Of a DNA stretch of 23,415 bases, positions 1 through 7,485 are shown one piece after another (within the stretch, counting starts at the first letter, position 1; each line of letters starts with the position of its first letter). The stretch is from UBA4615 sp044342535 (GTDB taxonomy: Bacteria > Pseudomonadota > Gammaproteobacteria > Burkholderiales > Burkholderiaceae_E). A program made the position numbers and the translations under genes. The stretch spans positions 1 to 23,415 of the forward strand of contig JBIIPQ010000029.1 of the NCBI GenBank assembly GCA_044342535.1, in the 5' to 3' direction. The notes under the pieces are model-generated. The model was not told the origin of the DNA. It ran no database searches and saw nothing but the letters and a program-made list of their open reading frames with translations.

Positions 1-200
1 GCCTGTGCGCGCCCGAGGGCTGGCCGCAGTACTGGCGCGAGGTGGATGCCCGCCGGCGCGCGGGCTGCGACTGGTGGCGGGCGTCGGGGGCGCCGGCGGG
101 GCTGGTGGAGCCGGCCGCACCGATGGCCTCGGCCGCATCGACCGCGACCGGCGCGCCCGATGCCGCGGCCGTCCCCGAAGCCGCGCACCGCGACCGATGA
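1..200 (+). CDS. 3' end of an unidentified gene (partial)
   Basis: An open frame enters from the left edge (first full codon at 3) and stops at TGA 198-200, giving 65 C-terminal residues. The first half looks like folded protein: tryptophans and charged residues as in GWPQYWREVDARRRAGCDWW. The last ~35 residues are an Ala/Pro-rich tail. The stop overlaps the start codon of the next gene as ATGA (197-200), which indicates translational coupling in one operon. I do not recognise the family from this fragment. Given the glutamine synthetase-like gene and ferredoxin that follow, an oxygenase component or a glutamine amidotransferase would fit, but that is inference from context only. Confidence 0.6.
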   Translation, partial: LCAPEGWPQYWREVDARRRAGCDWWRASGAPAGLVEPAAPMASAASTATGAPDAAAVPEAAHRDR

Positions 201-1657
201 GCGCCGCCTTCGTCGAGCGTCATGCCCTCTGGGGCGACGCGCAGCGCGACGCCGCGCGCCGCATGCTCGCCACCGTCGCCGAGCGCGGGCTGCATTCGGT
301 GCGCTTCGGCTTCGCCGACCAGCACGGGATCGTGCGCGGCAAGACGCTCGTGGCCGGGGAGGCCGCGGGTGCGCTCGCCTCGGGCGTCGGCGTGACCACC
401 ACGCTGCTCGCGAAGGACACCGCGCACCGCACGGTGTTCCCGGTGTTCACTGCCGGTGGCGGCTTCGGGCTGCGCGAGATGCAGGGCGCGGCCGACATGC
501 TGATGGTCGCCGACCCGACGAGCTTCCGCGTGCTGCCCTGGGCGCCCGGCACCGGCTGGGTGCTGTGCGACCTGTACTTCCACGACGGCCGTCCCGTCCC
601 CTTCGACACCCGCCGCGCGCTGCGCGAGCAGGCGGCGCGCCTCGCCCGCACCGGCCACGGCTTCCTCGCGGGGCTGGAGGTCGAGTTCCACCTGTTCCGG
701 CTGCTCGATCCGCGCCTGGCGCCCGCCGATGCCGGCACCCCCGGCGTGCCGGGCGCGCCGCCCGAGGTCGCGCTGCTGCACCAGGGCTACCAGTACCTGA
801 CCGAACTGCGCTACGACCAGATCGAGCCGGCGCTCGAGCCGCTGCGCGAGGGGCTGCTCGGCCTCGGCCTGCCGCTGCGCTCGCTCGAGGTCGAGTTCGG
901 GCCGAGCCAGTGCGAGCTCACCTTCCGCCCGCTGCCCGCGCTCGAGGCGGCCGACGCGATGGTGCTGCTGCGTGGTGCGGTCAAGCAGATCGCGCGGCGC
1001 CACGGGCTGCATGCGAGCTTCATGTGCCGGCCCCGCATCCCGAATGCGATGTCCTCGGGCTGGCACCTGCACCAGTCGCTGGTGCGCGAGGCCGACGGTG
1101 CAAACGCCTTCGTTCCCGAAGCGGGCGAGGGCGCCGAGGCGCCGCTGTCGGCGACCGGCCGCCACTGGCTGGCCGGCCTGCTCGCCCACGCCGAGGGCGC
1201 CACGCCCTTCACCACGCCGACCGTCAACGGCTACAAGCGCTACCGCCCGAACTCGCTCGCCCCCGATCGCGTCGCCTGGGCGCGCGACAACCGCGCCGCG
1301 ATGCTGCGCGTGCTGGGCGGTGCGGGCGACGCGGCCACGCGGATCGAGAACCGCGTCGGTGAGCCGGCCGCCAATCCCTACCTGTACCTCGGCGTGCAGA
1401 TCGTCGCCGGCATGGACGGCCTCGCGCGCGGTCTCGAGCCCGGCGCCTCGGCCGACGCGCCCTACGAGGCCGACGCGCGCCGTCTGCCCGCGAGCTTGGA
1501 CGCCGCGCTCGATGCACTGCTCGCCGACCCGGTGCTGGTCGAGGGCTTCGGCCGCGACCTCGTCGACTGGCTGGTGCAGATCAAGCGCGCCGAGCTCGCG
1601 CGCTTCGCCGCCGAGGTCAGCGATTGGGAACACCGCGAATACTTCGACCTCTTCTGA
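197..1657 (+). CDS. Glutamine synthetase family protein (probable gamma-glutamyl-amine ligase)
   Basis: 486 residues from ATG 197. The frame is open further upstream, but 197 is preferred because it makes an ATGA overlap with the previous gene and because GS homology starts soon after (FGFADQHGIVRGKT, 37-50). Catalytic-domain motifs in order: EVEFHLF (E161, E163) and EVEFGPSQCE (E231, E233, E240), the metal ligands; SGWHLHQSL (H290, H292), the ATP/metal motif; NGYKRYRPNS (344-353); and TRIENRVGEPAANPYLYL (381-398), substrate and phosphate binding. The sequence resembles the GS-like ligases of amine catabolism (PuuA, IpuC and AtdA1 types) rather than housekeeping GlnA: the adenylylation-site region of GlnA is not evident. 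Such enzymes join glutamate to an amine using ATP. The adjacent ferredoxin suggests an oxidative amine pathway. The substrate cannot be read from sequence. Confidence 0.88.
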   Translation: MSAAFVERHALWGDAQRDAARRMLATVAERGLHSVRFGFADQHGIVRGKTLVAGEAAGALASGVGVTTTLLAKDTAHRTVFPVFTAGGGFGLREMQGAADMLMVADPTSFRVLPWAPGTGWVLCDLYFHDGRPVPFDTRRALREQAARLARTGHGFLAGLEVEFHLFRLLDPRLAPADAGTPGVPGAPPEVALLHQGYQYLTELRYDQIEPALEPLREGLLGLGLPLRSLEVEFGPSQCELTFRPLPALEAADAMVLLRGAVKQIARRHGLHASFMCRPRIPNAMSSGWHLHQSLVREADGANAFVPEAGEGAEAPLSATGRHWLAGLLAHAEGATPFTTPTVNGYKRYRPNSLAPDRVAWARDNRAAMLRVLGGAGDAATRIENRVGEPAANPYLYLGVQIVAGMDGLARGLEPGASADAPYEADARRLPASLDAALDALLADPVLVEGFGRDLVDWLVQIKRAELARFAAEVSDWEHREYFDLF

Positions 1658-1668
1658 AACGGATCCCC

Positions 1669-1989
1669 ATGCCCACCGTGACCTTCGTGCTGCCCGACGG
1701 CGGCGAACGCCGCATCGACGTCGCCGCCGGCACCAGCGTGATGCTCGCCGCCGTCGAGAACGACCTGCCCGGCATCGTCGGCGAATGCGGCGGTTGCGCG
1801 TCCTGCGCGACCTGCCATGTATACGTCGACGCCGCTTGGACGGGGCGCCTGTCGCCGGTCGACGAGGTCGAGGACGACCTGCTCGGATTCGCCGCCGCGC
1901 CGCGCCGCGCGGGCAGCCGCCTGGCCTGCCAGATCGAGATGGACGCGTCGCTCGACGGGCTGCGCGTCGAGATCCCGCCCGAGGCCTGA
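1669..1989 (+). CDS. [2Fe-2S] ferredoxin, adrenodoxin/putidaredoxin type
   Basis: 106 residues; ATG 1669 lies 11 bp after the GS-like stop, so the two are probably co-transcribed. Cluster ligands are C40, C46, C49 (C-x5-C-x2-C in ECGGCASCATC) and C87 (SRLACQIEM), the spacing of vertebrate-type ferredoxins such as putidaredoxin rather than the plant type (C-x4-C-x2-C). The length matches the family. These proteins carry single electrons from an NAD(P)H-dependent reductase to a P450 or a Rieske oxygenase. No reductase or oxygenase is complete in the window; the truncated gene at the left edge or genes further upstream are the likely partners. The acidic stretch PVDEVEDD (63-70) lies where redox-partner docking usually occurs. 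Confidence 0.93.
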   Translation: MPTVTFVLPDGGERRIDVAAGTSVMLAAVENDLPGIVGECGGCASCATCHVYVDAAWTGRLSPVDEVEDDLLGFAAAPRRAGSRLACQIEMDASLDGLRVEIPPEA

Positions 1990-2030
1990 GCGTCGCGTCG
2001 TCCCGCGCCGTCCCGCACCGGGCAGGCGTA

Positions 2031-2057
2031 TTCCAAGCAAAGCTTTCGGTGTAGGCT
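2031..2057 (+). promoter_or_regulatory. Possible promoter for the TRAP operon
   Basis: The 138-bp gap between the ferredoxin and dctP holds the only AT-richer patch in this part of the window. TTCCAA (2031-2036) and TAGGCT (2052-2057) are weak -35/-10 candidates with a short 15-bp spacer. The palindrome AAAGCTTT (2039-2046) lies between them and could bind a regulator. Tentative; read-through from the upstream operon is also possible. Confidence 0.3.
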
Positions 2058-2127
2058 TCCCATCCTTCGAGGGGCACCGCCCCCGGCGCGCCCCGCGTGG
2101 CGCACGACCTCAACGAGGAGACACCCC

Positions 2128-3162
2128 ATGAACCTCCGCTCGATCGCGACCGCCGCGGCGCTGACCTTCGGCCTGGTGGCCGGTGCACACGCCCAGCAGA
2201 CGGTGACCCTGAAGTTCCATACCTTCATGGCGCCCCAGTCCAACGTCTGGAAGTCGATGCTGCTGCCCTGGATGGAGAAGGTCGAGAAGGACTCGGGCGG
2301 CCGCATCCAGTTCGAGAAGTACCCGGCGATGCAGCTCGGCGGCACGCCGCTGCAGCTCTACGACCAGGCCCGCGACGGCGTCGTCGACGTGGTCTGGACG
2401 CTGCAGGGCAACACCCCGGGGCGCTTTCCGCGCTTCGAGGCGTTCGAGCTGCCGTTCATGATGACCAATGCCGAGGCCACCTCGCGCGCCTACTGGGAGT
2501 ACTCGCAGACCTGCGCGCAGGGCGAGATCAAGGACACGCAGCTGATCGCGGTGAACGTCCACGGCCCGGGCATGTTCCACTCGCGCGAGAAGGCGATCCG
2601 CACGGTCGCCGACCTCAAGGGCATGAAGGTGCGCGGCCCGACCCGCACGATCACCAAGCTGCTCGGCTCGCTGGGCGCCACGCCGGTGGGCATGCCGCTG
2701 CCGCAGATCCCCGATGCGATGTCCAAGGGCGTGATCGACGCGGCCGTCGTGCCGTGGGAAGTCACCACTGCGGTGAAGATCGACGAGCTCTCGAAGTTCC
2801 ACAGCGAGTTCGAGGCCAAGGCCGGCGGCCTGTACACCACCGCGTTCGTCATCGTGATGAACAAGGCCAAGTACGACGGGCTGCCCGCCGACCTGAAGAA
2901 GATCATCGACCAGAACTCGGGCATCGACGCCTCGGCCGCACTCGGCCGCGCGCAGCAGGCGGGCGATGCACCGGCGCGCAAGGTCGCCGCCGAGGAGCGC
3001 AAGAACACCATCATCACCATCTCCGGTGCCGACGTCGACGCGTTCAAGAAGGCCGCCGACCTGGTCGACGACGAGTGGATGAAGGACATGGACAAGCGCG
3101 GCTTCAACGGCAAGCAGCTGCTGGACTGCGCCAAGGGCCTGATCCAGAAGCACACGAAGTGA
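2128..3162 (+). CDS. dctP: TRAP transporter substrate-binding protein (DctP family)
   Basis: 344 residues, ATG 2128 preceded by GAGGAG at good spacing. A Sec signal peptide is evident, with likely cleavage after AHA at residue 22. The mature part has the DctP fold sequence: strand KFHTFM (29-34), then PWMEKVEKDSGGRIQFEKYPAMQLGG, and LKGMKVRGPTRTITKLLGSLGATP (from about 163). R169 lies where TRAP binding proteins carry the arginine that pairs with a substrate carboxylate. The following PQIPDAMSKGVIDAA is also typical. It is periplasmic and delivers substrate to the DctQM pair encoded just downstream. The carboxylate ligand is inferred from the family; the actual substrate is unknown, possibly related to the ferredoxin/GS-like cluster before it. 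Confidence 0.93.
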   Translation: MNLRSIATAAALTFGLVAGAHAQQTVTLKFHTFMAPQSNVWKSMLLPWMEKVEKDSGGRIQFEKYPAMQLGGTPLQLYDQARDGVVDVVWTLQGNTPGRFPRFEAFELPFMMTNAEATSRAYWEYSQTCAQGEIKDTQLIAVNVHGPGMFHSREKAIRTVADLKGMKVRGPTRTITKLLGSLGATPVGMPLPQIPDAMSKGVIDAAVVPWEVTTAVKIDELSKFHSEFEAKAGGLYTTAFVIVMNKAKYDGLPADLKKIIDQNSGIDASAALGRAQQAGDAPARKVAAEERKNTIITISGADVDAFKKAADLVDDEWMKDMDKRGFNGKQLLDCAKGLIQKHTK

Positions 3163-3168
3163 CCCGGA

Positions 3169-3193
3169 CGGGCCCGTCCGCGCGACGGGCCCG
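3169..3193 (+). terminator. Intercistronic hairpin between dctP and dctQ
   Basis: The 40-bp spacer carries a perfect 10-bp stem (3169-3178 pairing with 3184-3193) with a 5-nt loop. The left arm also belongs to a 14-bp perfect palindrome (3166-3179), so two alternative folds exist. There is no T-run, so it is more likely a partial terminator or an mRNA 3'-end stabiliser that leaves the binding-protein message in excess over the membrane subunits, as is common in binding-protein-dependent transport operons. Confidence 0.55.
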
Positions 3194-3202
3194 GCACCCC
3201 TC

Positions 3203-3718
3203 ATGACCTACTCCGATCCGGTCGGCCGACTGCTCGAGCGGCTGGCCCAGGGCCTCGCGATCGTCGGAGGCCTGGCGCTCACCGGCGTCGCGCTGATGTC
3301 GCTCTACAGCGTGGTGATGCGCAACCTCGTCGGCGCGCCCATCCAGGGCGACTTCGAGCTCGCGCAGATGGGCTGCGCGGTGTCGGTGGCTGCGTTCCTG
3401 CCGTTCACGCAGCTGCGCAACGGCAACATCTTCGTCGACTTCTTCACCCAGAAGGCCTCGGCGGGCACCAAGGCCGCGCTCGACGGGTTCGGCGCGCTGC
3501 TGGTGGGCCTCGCGCTCGCGCTCATCGCCTGGCGCACCGGCGCGGGGGGGCTCGACGCGCTGCGCAACGACGAGACCACGATGATCATGGGCCTGCCCCT
3601 CTGGTACGGCTACGTGCTGATGACGCCGTCCTTCGCGGTCGCCGCGCTCGCCGCGTTCTACAGCGCATGGCGCCACTGGGCGCTGCACGAGGTCGCCGAG
3701 TCCGAGGAGCGCTCCTGA
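3203..3718 (+). CDS. dctQ: TRAP transporter small membrane subunit (DctQ family)
   Basis: 171 residues starting at ATG 3203. Four hydrophobic segments are visible: about 16-36, 52-71 (QMGCAVSVAAFLPFTQLRNG), 88-112 and 130-155. The second segment carries the DctQ hallmark of an acidic residue and a polar patch (GDFELAQMGC followed by FTQLRNGNIFVDFFT). Its stop overlaps the start of dctM as ATGA (3715-3721 region), so the two membrane subunits are translationally coupled and probably made 1:1. The start codon has no strong Shine-Dalgarno sequence, and the hairpin just upstream may lower its expression relative to dctP. Confidence 0.92.
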   Translation: MTYSDPVGRLLERLAQGLAIVGGLALTGVALMSLYSVVMRNLVGAPIQGDFELAQMGCAVSVAAFLPFTQLRNGNIFVDFFTQKASAGTKAALDGFGALLVGLALALIAWRTGAGGLDALRNDETTMIMGLPLWYGYVLMTPSFAVAALAAFYSAWRHWALHEVAESEERS

Positions 3719-5043
3719 TGGGCGGCACCGGGATCGCGCTGGCGCTGTTCGCCGGCATGCTGGTGCTGATGGCCGCACGCGTGCCGATCGCGCTGGCGAT
3801 GCTGATCCCCGGTGCGGTCGGCTACGTGCTGCTGGCGGGCTGGGTGCCGTTCGCCGCCTATCTCAAGGGCCTGGCCTGGGCGCGGCTCGCCAACTACGAC
3901 CTGACGGTGATCCCGCTGTTCCTGCTGATGGGCGCGTTCGCGACCCAGGGCGGGCTGTCGAGGAGCCTGTTCGCCGCGGCGAGCGCGATGATCGGCCACC
4001 TGCGCGGCGGCCTCGCGATGGCCGCGGTGATGGCCTGCGCCGCGTTCGGCTCGGTCTGCGGTTCCTCGGTGGCCACCGCCGCGACGATGGCCAAGGTCGC
4101 GCTGCCCGAGATGATGCGGCACCACTACTCGGGCCGGCTCGCCACCGCGACGCTGGCCGCCGGCGGCACGCTCGGCATCATGATCCCGCCCTCGGTGGTG
4201 CTGGTGATCTACGGCATCCTCGCCGAGCAGAACATCGCCAAGCTGTTCGCCGCAGCGATCCTGCCCGGGCTGATCGCCACCGTCGGCTACATCGTCGCCA
4301 TCGGCATCTACGTGCGGCTCTTCCCCGGCCACGGCCCGGCGACCGAGCGGGCGAGCCGCCGCCAGCTGTGGGTCGCGCTGCGTGACGTCTGGCCGATCGC
4401 GGCCATCTTCTTCGTCGTGTTCGGCGGCATCTACGGCGGCTGGTTCACGCCCACCGAGGCCGCCTCGATCGGCGCCTCCGCCACCTTCCTCGCGGCGCTG
4501 CTGCGCGGCGAGCTGACCCGCGCGAAGTTCTTCGAGTGCTTCTACGACACCGCCGTCACCACCGGGATGATCTTCATGATCTTCCTCGGCGCCGACATCA
4601 TGAACTCGACGCTCGCGCTGTCGCAGTTCCCGGCTGCGCTGTCGGCGATCGTCCAGAGCCTCGGCATGCCGCCGCTCGCGGTGATCGCCGGCATCCTGGT
4701 GTTCTACGTGATCCTCGGCTGCGTGATGGACGAGCTGTCGATGATCCTGCTGACGCTGCCGATCTTCCTGCCCACCGTCATCGGCCTGGACCTGTTCGGC
4801 CTGCCCAACGACCTCAAGCTGATCTGGTTCGGCATCCTCGTGCTGATGGTGGTCGAGATCGGACTGATCGCGCCGCCCGTGGGCCTGAACGTCTACGTGA
4901 TCAACGGGCTCGCGAAGAACGTGCCGATCAGCGAGAGCTACCGGGGGGTGGTGCCGTTCCTCATCAGCGACGTGATCAGGACGACGATGCTGCTGCTGTT
5001 CCCCGGGGTGAGTCTGTGGCTGGTGGGGGTGCTGGTGAAGTGA
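3718..5043 (+). CDS. dctM: TRAP transporter large permease (DctM family)
   Basis: 441 residues. The open frame extends further 5', but ATG 3718 overlaps the dctQ stop and begins directly with the first membrane helix (GIALALFAGMLVLMAARVPIA), so it is the best start. About 12 hydrophobic segments follow, the family's usual topology. Typical DctM motifs: LFLLMGAFATQGG (about 80-92), GSVCGSSVATAATMAKVALPEM (about 114-135), GTLGIMIPPSVVLVIYG (about 150-166), GWFTPTEAASIGA (about 240-252) and GLIAPPVGLNVYVING (about 387-402). It is the ion-coupled translocation channel of the system, located in the inner membrane. Confidence 0.95.
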   Translation: MGGTGIALALFAGMLVLMAARVPIALAMLIPGAVGYVLLAGWVPFAAYLKGLAWARLANYDLTVIPLFLLMGAFATQGGLSRSLFAAASAMIGHLRGGLAMAAVMACAAFGSVCGSSVATAATMAKVALPEMMRHHYSGRLATATLAAGGTLGIMIPPSVVLVIYGILAEQNIAKLFAAAILPGLIATVGYIVAIGIYVRLFPGHGPATERASRRQLWVALRDVWPIAAIFFVVFGGIYGGWFTPTEAASIGASATFLAALLRGELTRAKFFECFYDTAVTTGMIFMIFLGADIMNSTLALSQFPAALSAIVQSLGMPPLAVIAGILVFYVILGCVMDELSMILLTLPIFLPTVIGLDLFGLPNDLKLIWFGILVLMVVEIGLIAPPVGLNVYVINGLAKNVPISESYRGVVPFLISDVIRTTMLLLFPGVSLWLVGVLVK

Positions 5044-5074
5044 GCCGGCGTCGCCCGACGGCCTTCGAGACCAC

Positions 5075-5956
5075 TCAGCCCGGCCAGCCGCGCACGATCA
5101 TCGCCGCCCCCGAGGCGGCGAGCAGCATCAGCACCCAGCGTGCGAACTGACGCTCGTCCAGCCGCGCGAACAGCCGCATCCCGAGGCGCGCGCCGAGCAG
5201 GGCCGCGACGACGGCGGCTGCCACCGGCAGCAGCGGCAGGTCGGCGCCGTCGAAGCCATTGAATCCCCCCTGCGCGGCGAGGCTCGCGAGACTCAGGACC
5301 TGCATGATCAGGATGTACGGCTGGAAGGTCGCGCGCTGGCGCGCCTTGCTCCAGCCGCGCAGCCCGATCAGCAGCACCGGCACCGCGCCCGGGAAGGCCG
5401 CCACCCCGCCGGTCACGCCGCCGAGCGCACCGGCCGCCACGTCGCCCGCGAAGCAGCCCCGCAGCGTCCAGCCCGGACGTCGCACGAGCATGAATGCGCA
5501 CCATCCGAGCAGCATCACGCCCAGGAACGCGGCCAGCCTCGCCGCATCGAGATGCAGCAGCATCCAGGTGCCGAACGGCGTGCCGGCGAGCCCGCCGAGC
5601 ACGAAGGGCGCGACGCTCCCGGGATCGATCTCCGCCCGCAGCCGGAACACCGTGTAGACCTGGATCGCGAGGCTGCAGACGAGGAAGGTCCCCACCATCG
5701 CGACCGGGTCGCGAAAGCACCAGCCCGAGACCGCGAGCGCGAGCGCGCTGAACGCGAAGCCGGCGACGCTCGAGACGGCCGCCGCGGCGAACAGGGCCGG
5801 GATCGCGAAGCGCCAGTTCGCCGATCCGTCCGGTTCGGCGGCGAACGCTACCGCGATGCAGGCCGCGCAGGCCAGCGCGACCGCCAGCATGCGCGTCGCG
5901 GCCGCGTGCTCGGGCCGTGACCGGCCGTCCCGCAGGGCCACCCATCGTGCGTTCAT
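5075..5956 (-). CDS. TauE/SafE-type permease (sulfite exporter family)
   Basis: 293 residues using ATG 5956. The frame extends to a TTG at 6019, but the ATG is preferred because the extra residues are not membrane-like; an internal ATG at 5890 just before the first helix is also possible. Around eight hydrophobic segments are present, with the family's duplicated pattern: LFAAAAVSSVAGFAFSALAL in the first half and GDVAAGALGGVTGGVAAFPG in the second. The family exports small anions such as sulfite, sulfoacetate or other organosulfur or carboxylate compounds; the substrate here is unknown. It is convergent with dctM (31-bp gap) and lies 161 bp downstream of the DUF1254 gene on the same strand. 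I saw no convincing promoter in that spacer. Confidence 0.85.
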   Translation of the reverse strand: MNARWVALRDGRSRPEHAAATRMLAVALACAACIAVAFAAEPDGSANWRFAIPALFAAAAVSSVAGFAFSALALAVSGWCFRDPVAMVGTFLVCSLAIQVYTVFRLRAEIDPGSVAPFVLGGLAGTPFGTWMLLHLDAARLAAFLGVMLLGWCAFMLVRRPGWTLRGCFAGDVAAGALGGVTGGVAAFPGAVPVLLIGLRGWSKARQRATFQPYILIMQVLSLASLAAQGGFNGFDGADLPLLPVAAAVVAALLGARLGMRLFARLDERQFARWVLMLLAASGAAMIVRGWPG

Positions 5957-6117
5957 CGCCGCGCCGCCTGTCCGTGTCCGCGAATGCGCCACTACGCACC
6001 GGGCCGTCGGACGGGGCAATCCCGCGGAGGCGGTATCGAGGCTGCGGTGCGGCGGGGTGCCTCAGCCGTGCCTGCGGCCGTGCCAGCGGCTGCGCCCTCG
6101 GCGGCGGAGGCGACGGG

Positions 6118-7404
6118 TCAGGCGGGCAGCACCGCAGGCAGGATCGCGCGCCGCGACAGCAGCCCCGCTCCCGGCTCGTACAGCCGCCAGTTCAGCAGGT
6201 ACCGCCCCTCCGGCGCCGGCAGCCAGTTCGCGCGGCCGCGCGCGTCCTCCGGCATCGCGTGCTGCAGCCGCACCGCCAGCGAGCCGTCCGCCTCGCGTCC
6301 GATCCCCGGCGTCCGGTCGCCGATCGTGTAGCGATCGATCGGGTTGTCGACGAAGAAGCCTCGGCCGTCCGGCTCCATCCGGTACATCGACAGCGACCAG
6401 AACGCGCCCACCGGCAGGTCGGCGGGCACGGTGAGCGTGCACGGTCGCGTGCCGTCGAGCGTGTGGCCGTCGGCGTCCTGGCCGCAGGTCGCGTAGATCG
6501 CCTCGGCGCGCTCGAGCGCACCCAGGCCGAGCAGCGCGATCATCGCGCGGTAGCCGTGGTCCTCGCCGAAGCGCCCGATGTGGTCGAGGCCCGAGAACCA
6601 GTGGGGGCCGACGACCGAGCGGCGCGACGGGTCGCCCGGGCGCAGCCGGCGCCGCAGTTCGGGCATCAGCCGCGTCCAGGCCTCGCGGGTCGGCTCGTCG
6701 AGGCGCGACCATGGGTCGGCCTCGCCGGGCACGAGGCCGACGCCAGCGATGCGATCGAGCAGCGCCGCATCGCGCGCCGGCACCGGGCTGCGCCCGAGCG
6801 CCTCGGCGGCGAACGCGAGGAAGGCGCGTGCGTCGCGCTCGGCGGGCACGGCGCGCCAGGGCCGCGACACCGCGGGCGCCTCGAGGCGCATCGCGTCCTG
6901 CAGCGCGTGCACGGCCGGCACGTCGGCGGCACCGTCGACCAGCACCCGGCCGAGCAGCCACAGGTCGTTCGAGGCCATGCGCATCGGCACGGCGTCCGGC
7001 GGCGCCTCGCCGGTCCAGCCGGGCGGCGCGATCCACAGCGTGCGCGCCTCGCCGCCCACGGTGCGGCGCGACACGCAGGCGACGTTGTCGGTCCACGGGT
7101 CGAGGAAGGCGAAGCTGAAGTAGCGCGTGTCCATCGCCGGATACACGAAGCGCACCGGGCCGCCGGACAGGTCGAGCCAGGCGATCGAGTACAGCGTGTC
7201 GTTGTTCGGCATCGTGATCCAGCGGTCGCGATGGTCGAGCAGCCGGCGCGCGTGCGACAGCGTGTTCACGTCGACCCGGTTCGGGTTCGCGGCGTGCTGC
7301 GTCGCGTTCCAGCGGGTGCGCGCGAGGTCGTGCACGGCGAAGGCGTAGAGGTAGGCCTCGGCGATGCGCTCGTCGAGGGCCGCGGGGGCGGTCGGTGTCT
7401 GCAT
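6118..7404 (-). CDS. DUF1254/DUF1214 domain protein without signal peptide
   Basis: 428 residues from ATG 7404. The N-terminal part has DUF1254 character: AEAYLYAFAVHDLARTRWN (about 15-33), then WITMPNNDTLYSIAWLDLSG and SFAFLDPWTDNVACVSRRT. The C-terminal part has DUF1214 features: PVGAFWSLSMYRMEPDGRGFF, NPIDRYTIGDRTPG and NWLPAPEGRYLLNWRLYEP near the end. Most members I know of are exported and have a signal peptide; this one starts MQTPTAPAALDERIAEAY and shows none, so it is probably cytoplasmic. The molecular function of the family is not established. It is divergent from the 2-hydroxyacid dehydrogenase, sharing an 81-bp promoter region with mirrored -10 boxes. It has no Shine-Dalgarno sequence, consistent with a leaderless mRNA. 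Confidence 0.87.
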   Translation of the reverse strand: MQTPTAPAALDERIAEAYLYAFAVHDLARTRWNATQHAANPNRVDVNTLSHARRLLDHRDRWITMPNNDTLYSIAWLDLSGGPVRFVYPAMDTRYFSFAFLDPWTDNVACVSRRTVGGEARTLWIAPPGWTGEAPPDAVPMRMASNDLWLLGRVLVDGAADVPAVHALQDAMRLEAPAVSRPWRAVPAERDARAFLAFAAEALGRSPVPARDAALLDRIAGVGLVPGEADPWSRLDEPTREAWTRLMPELRRRLRPGDPSRRSVVGPHWFSGLDHIGRFGEDHGYRAMIALLGLGALERAEAIYATCGQDADGHTLDGTRPCTLTVPADLPVGAFWSLSMYRMEPDGRGFFVDNPIDRYTIGDRTPGIGREADGSLAVRLQHAMPEDARGRANWLPAPEGRYLLNWRLYEPGAGLLSRRAILPAVLPA

Positions 7405-7407
7405 CGG

Positions 7408-7480
7408 CCGATGATACGGACGGTCCCGGGGCGAGGGCGCGCGCCGTTCCGCGGACGGCCGGCGCCCCCGCTATCATCGG
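7408..7480. promoter_or_regulatory. Mirrored divergent promoter pair
   Basis: CCGATGATA (7408-7416) and TATCATCGG (7472-7480) are a perfect 9-bp inverted repeat. Each arm places a TATCAT -10-like hexamer facing outward: 7411-7416 on minus, 6 nt before ATG 7404; and 7472-7477 on plus, 8 nt before ATG 7486. This would put transcription starts at or next to both start codons. No Shine-Dalgarno sequence precedes either gene. The -35 elements are not obvious. Confidence 0.5.
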
Positions 7481-7485
7481 GCTCC

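Noticed and set aside
5957..6019. Longer TauE/SafE start at TTG 6019
   Set aside because: No ribosome site and the added residues are not membrane-like; ATG 5956 is more likely.
5917..7485. In-frame 5' extension of the D-2-hydroxyacid dehydrogenase frame
   Set aside because: The upstream part is antisense to the DUF1254 gene and lacks domains; ATG 7486 starts the conserved MKIALLDDY and has a -10 box nearby.
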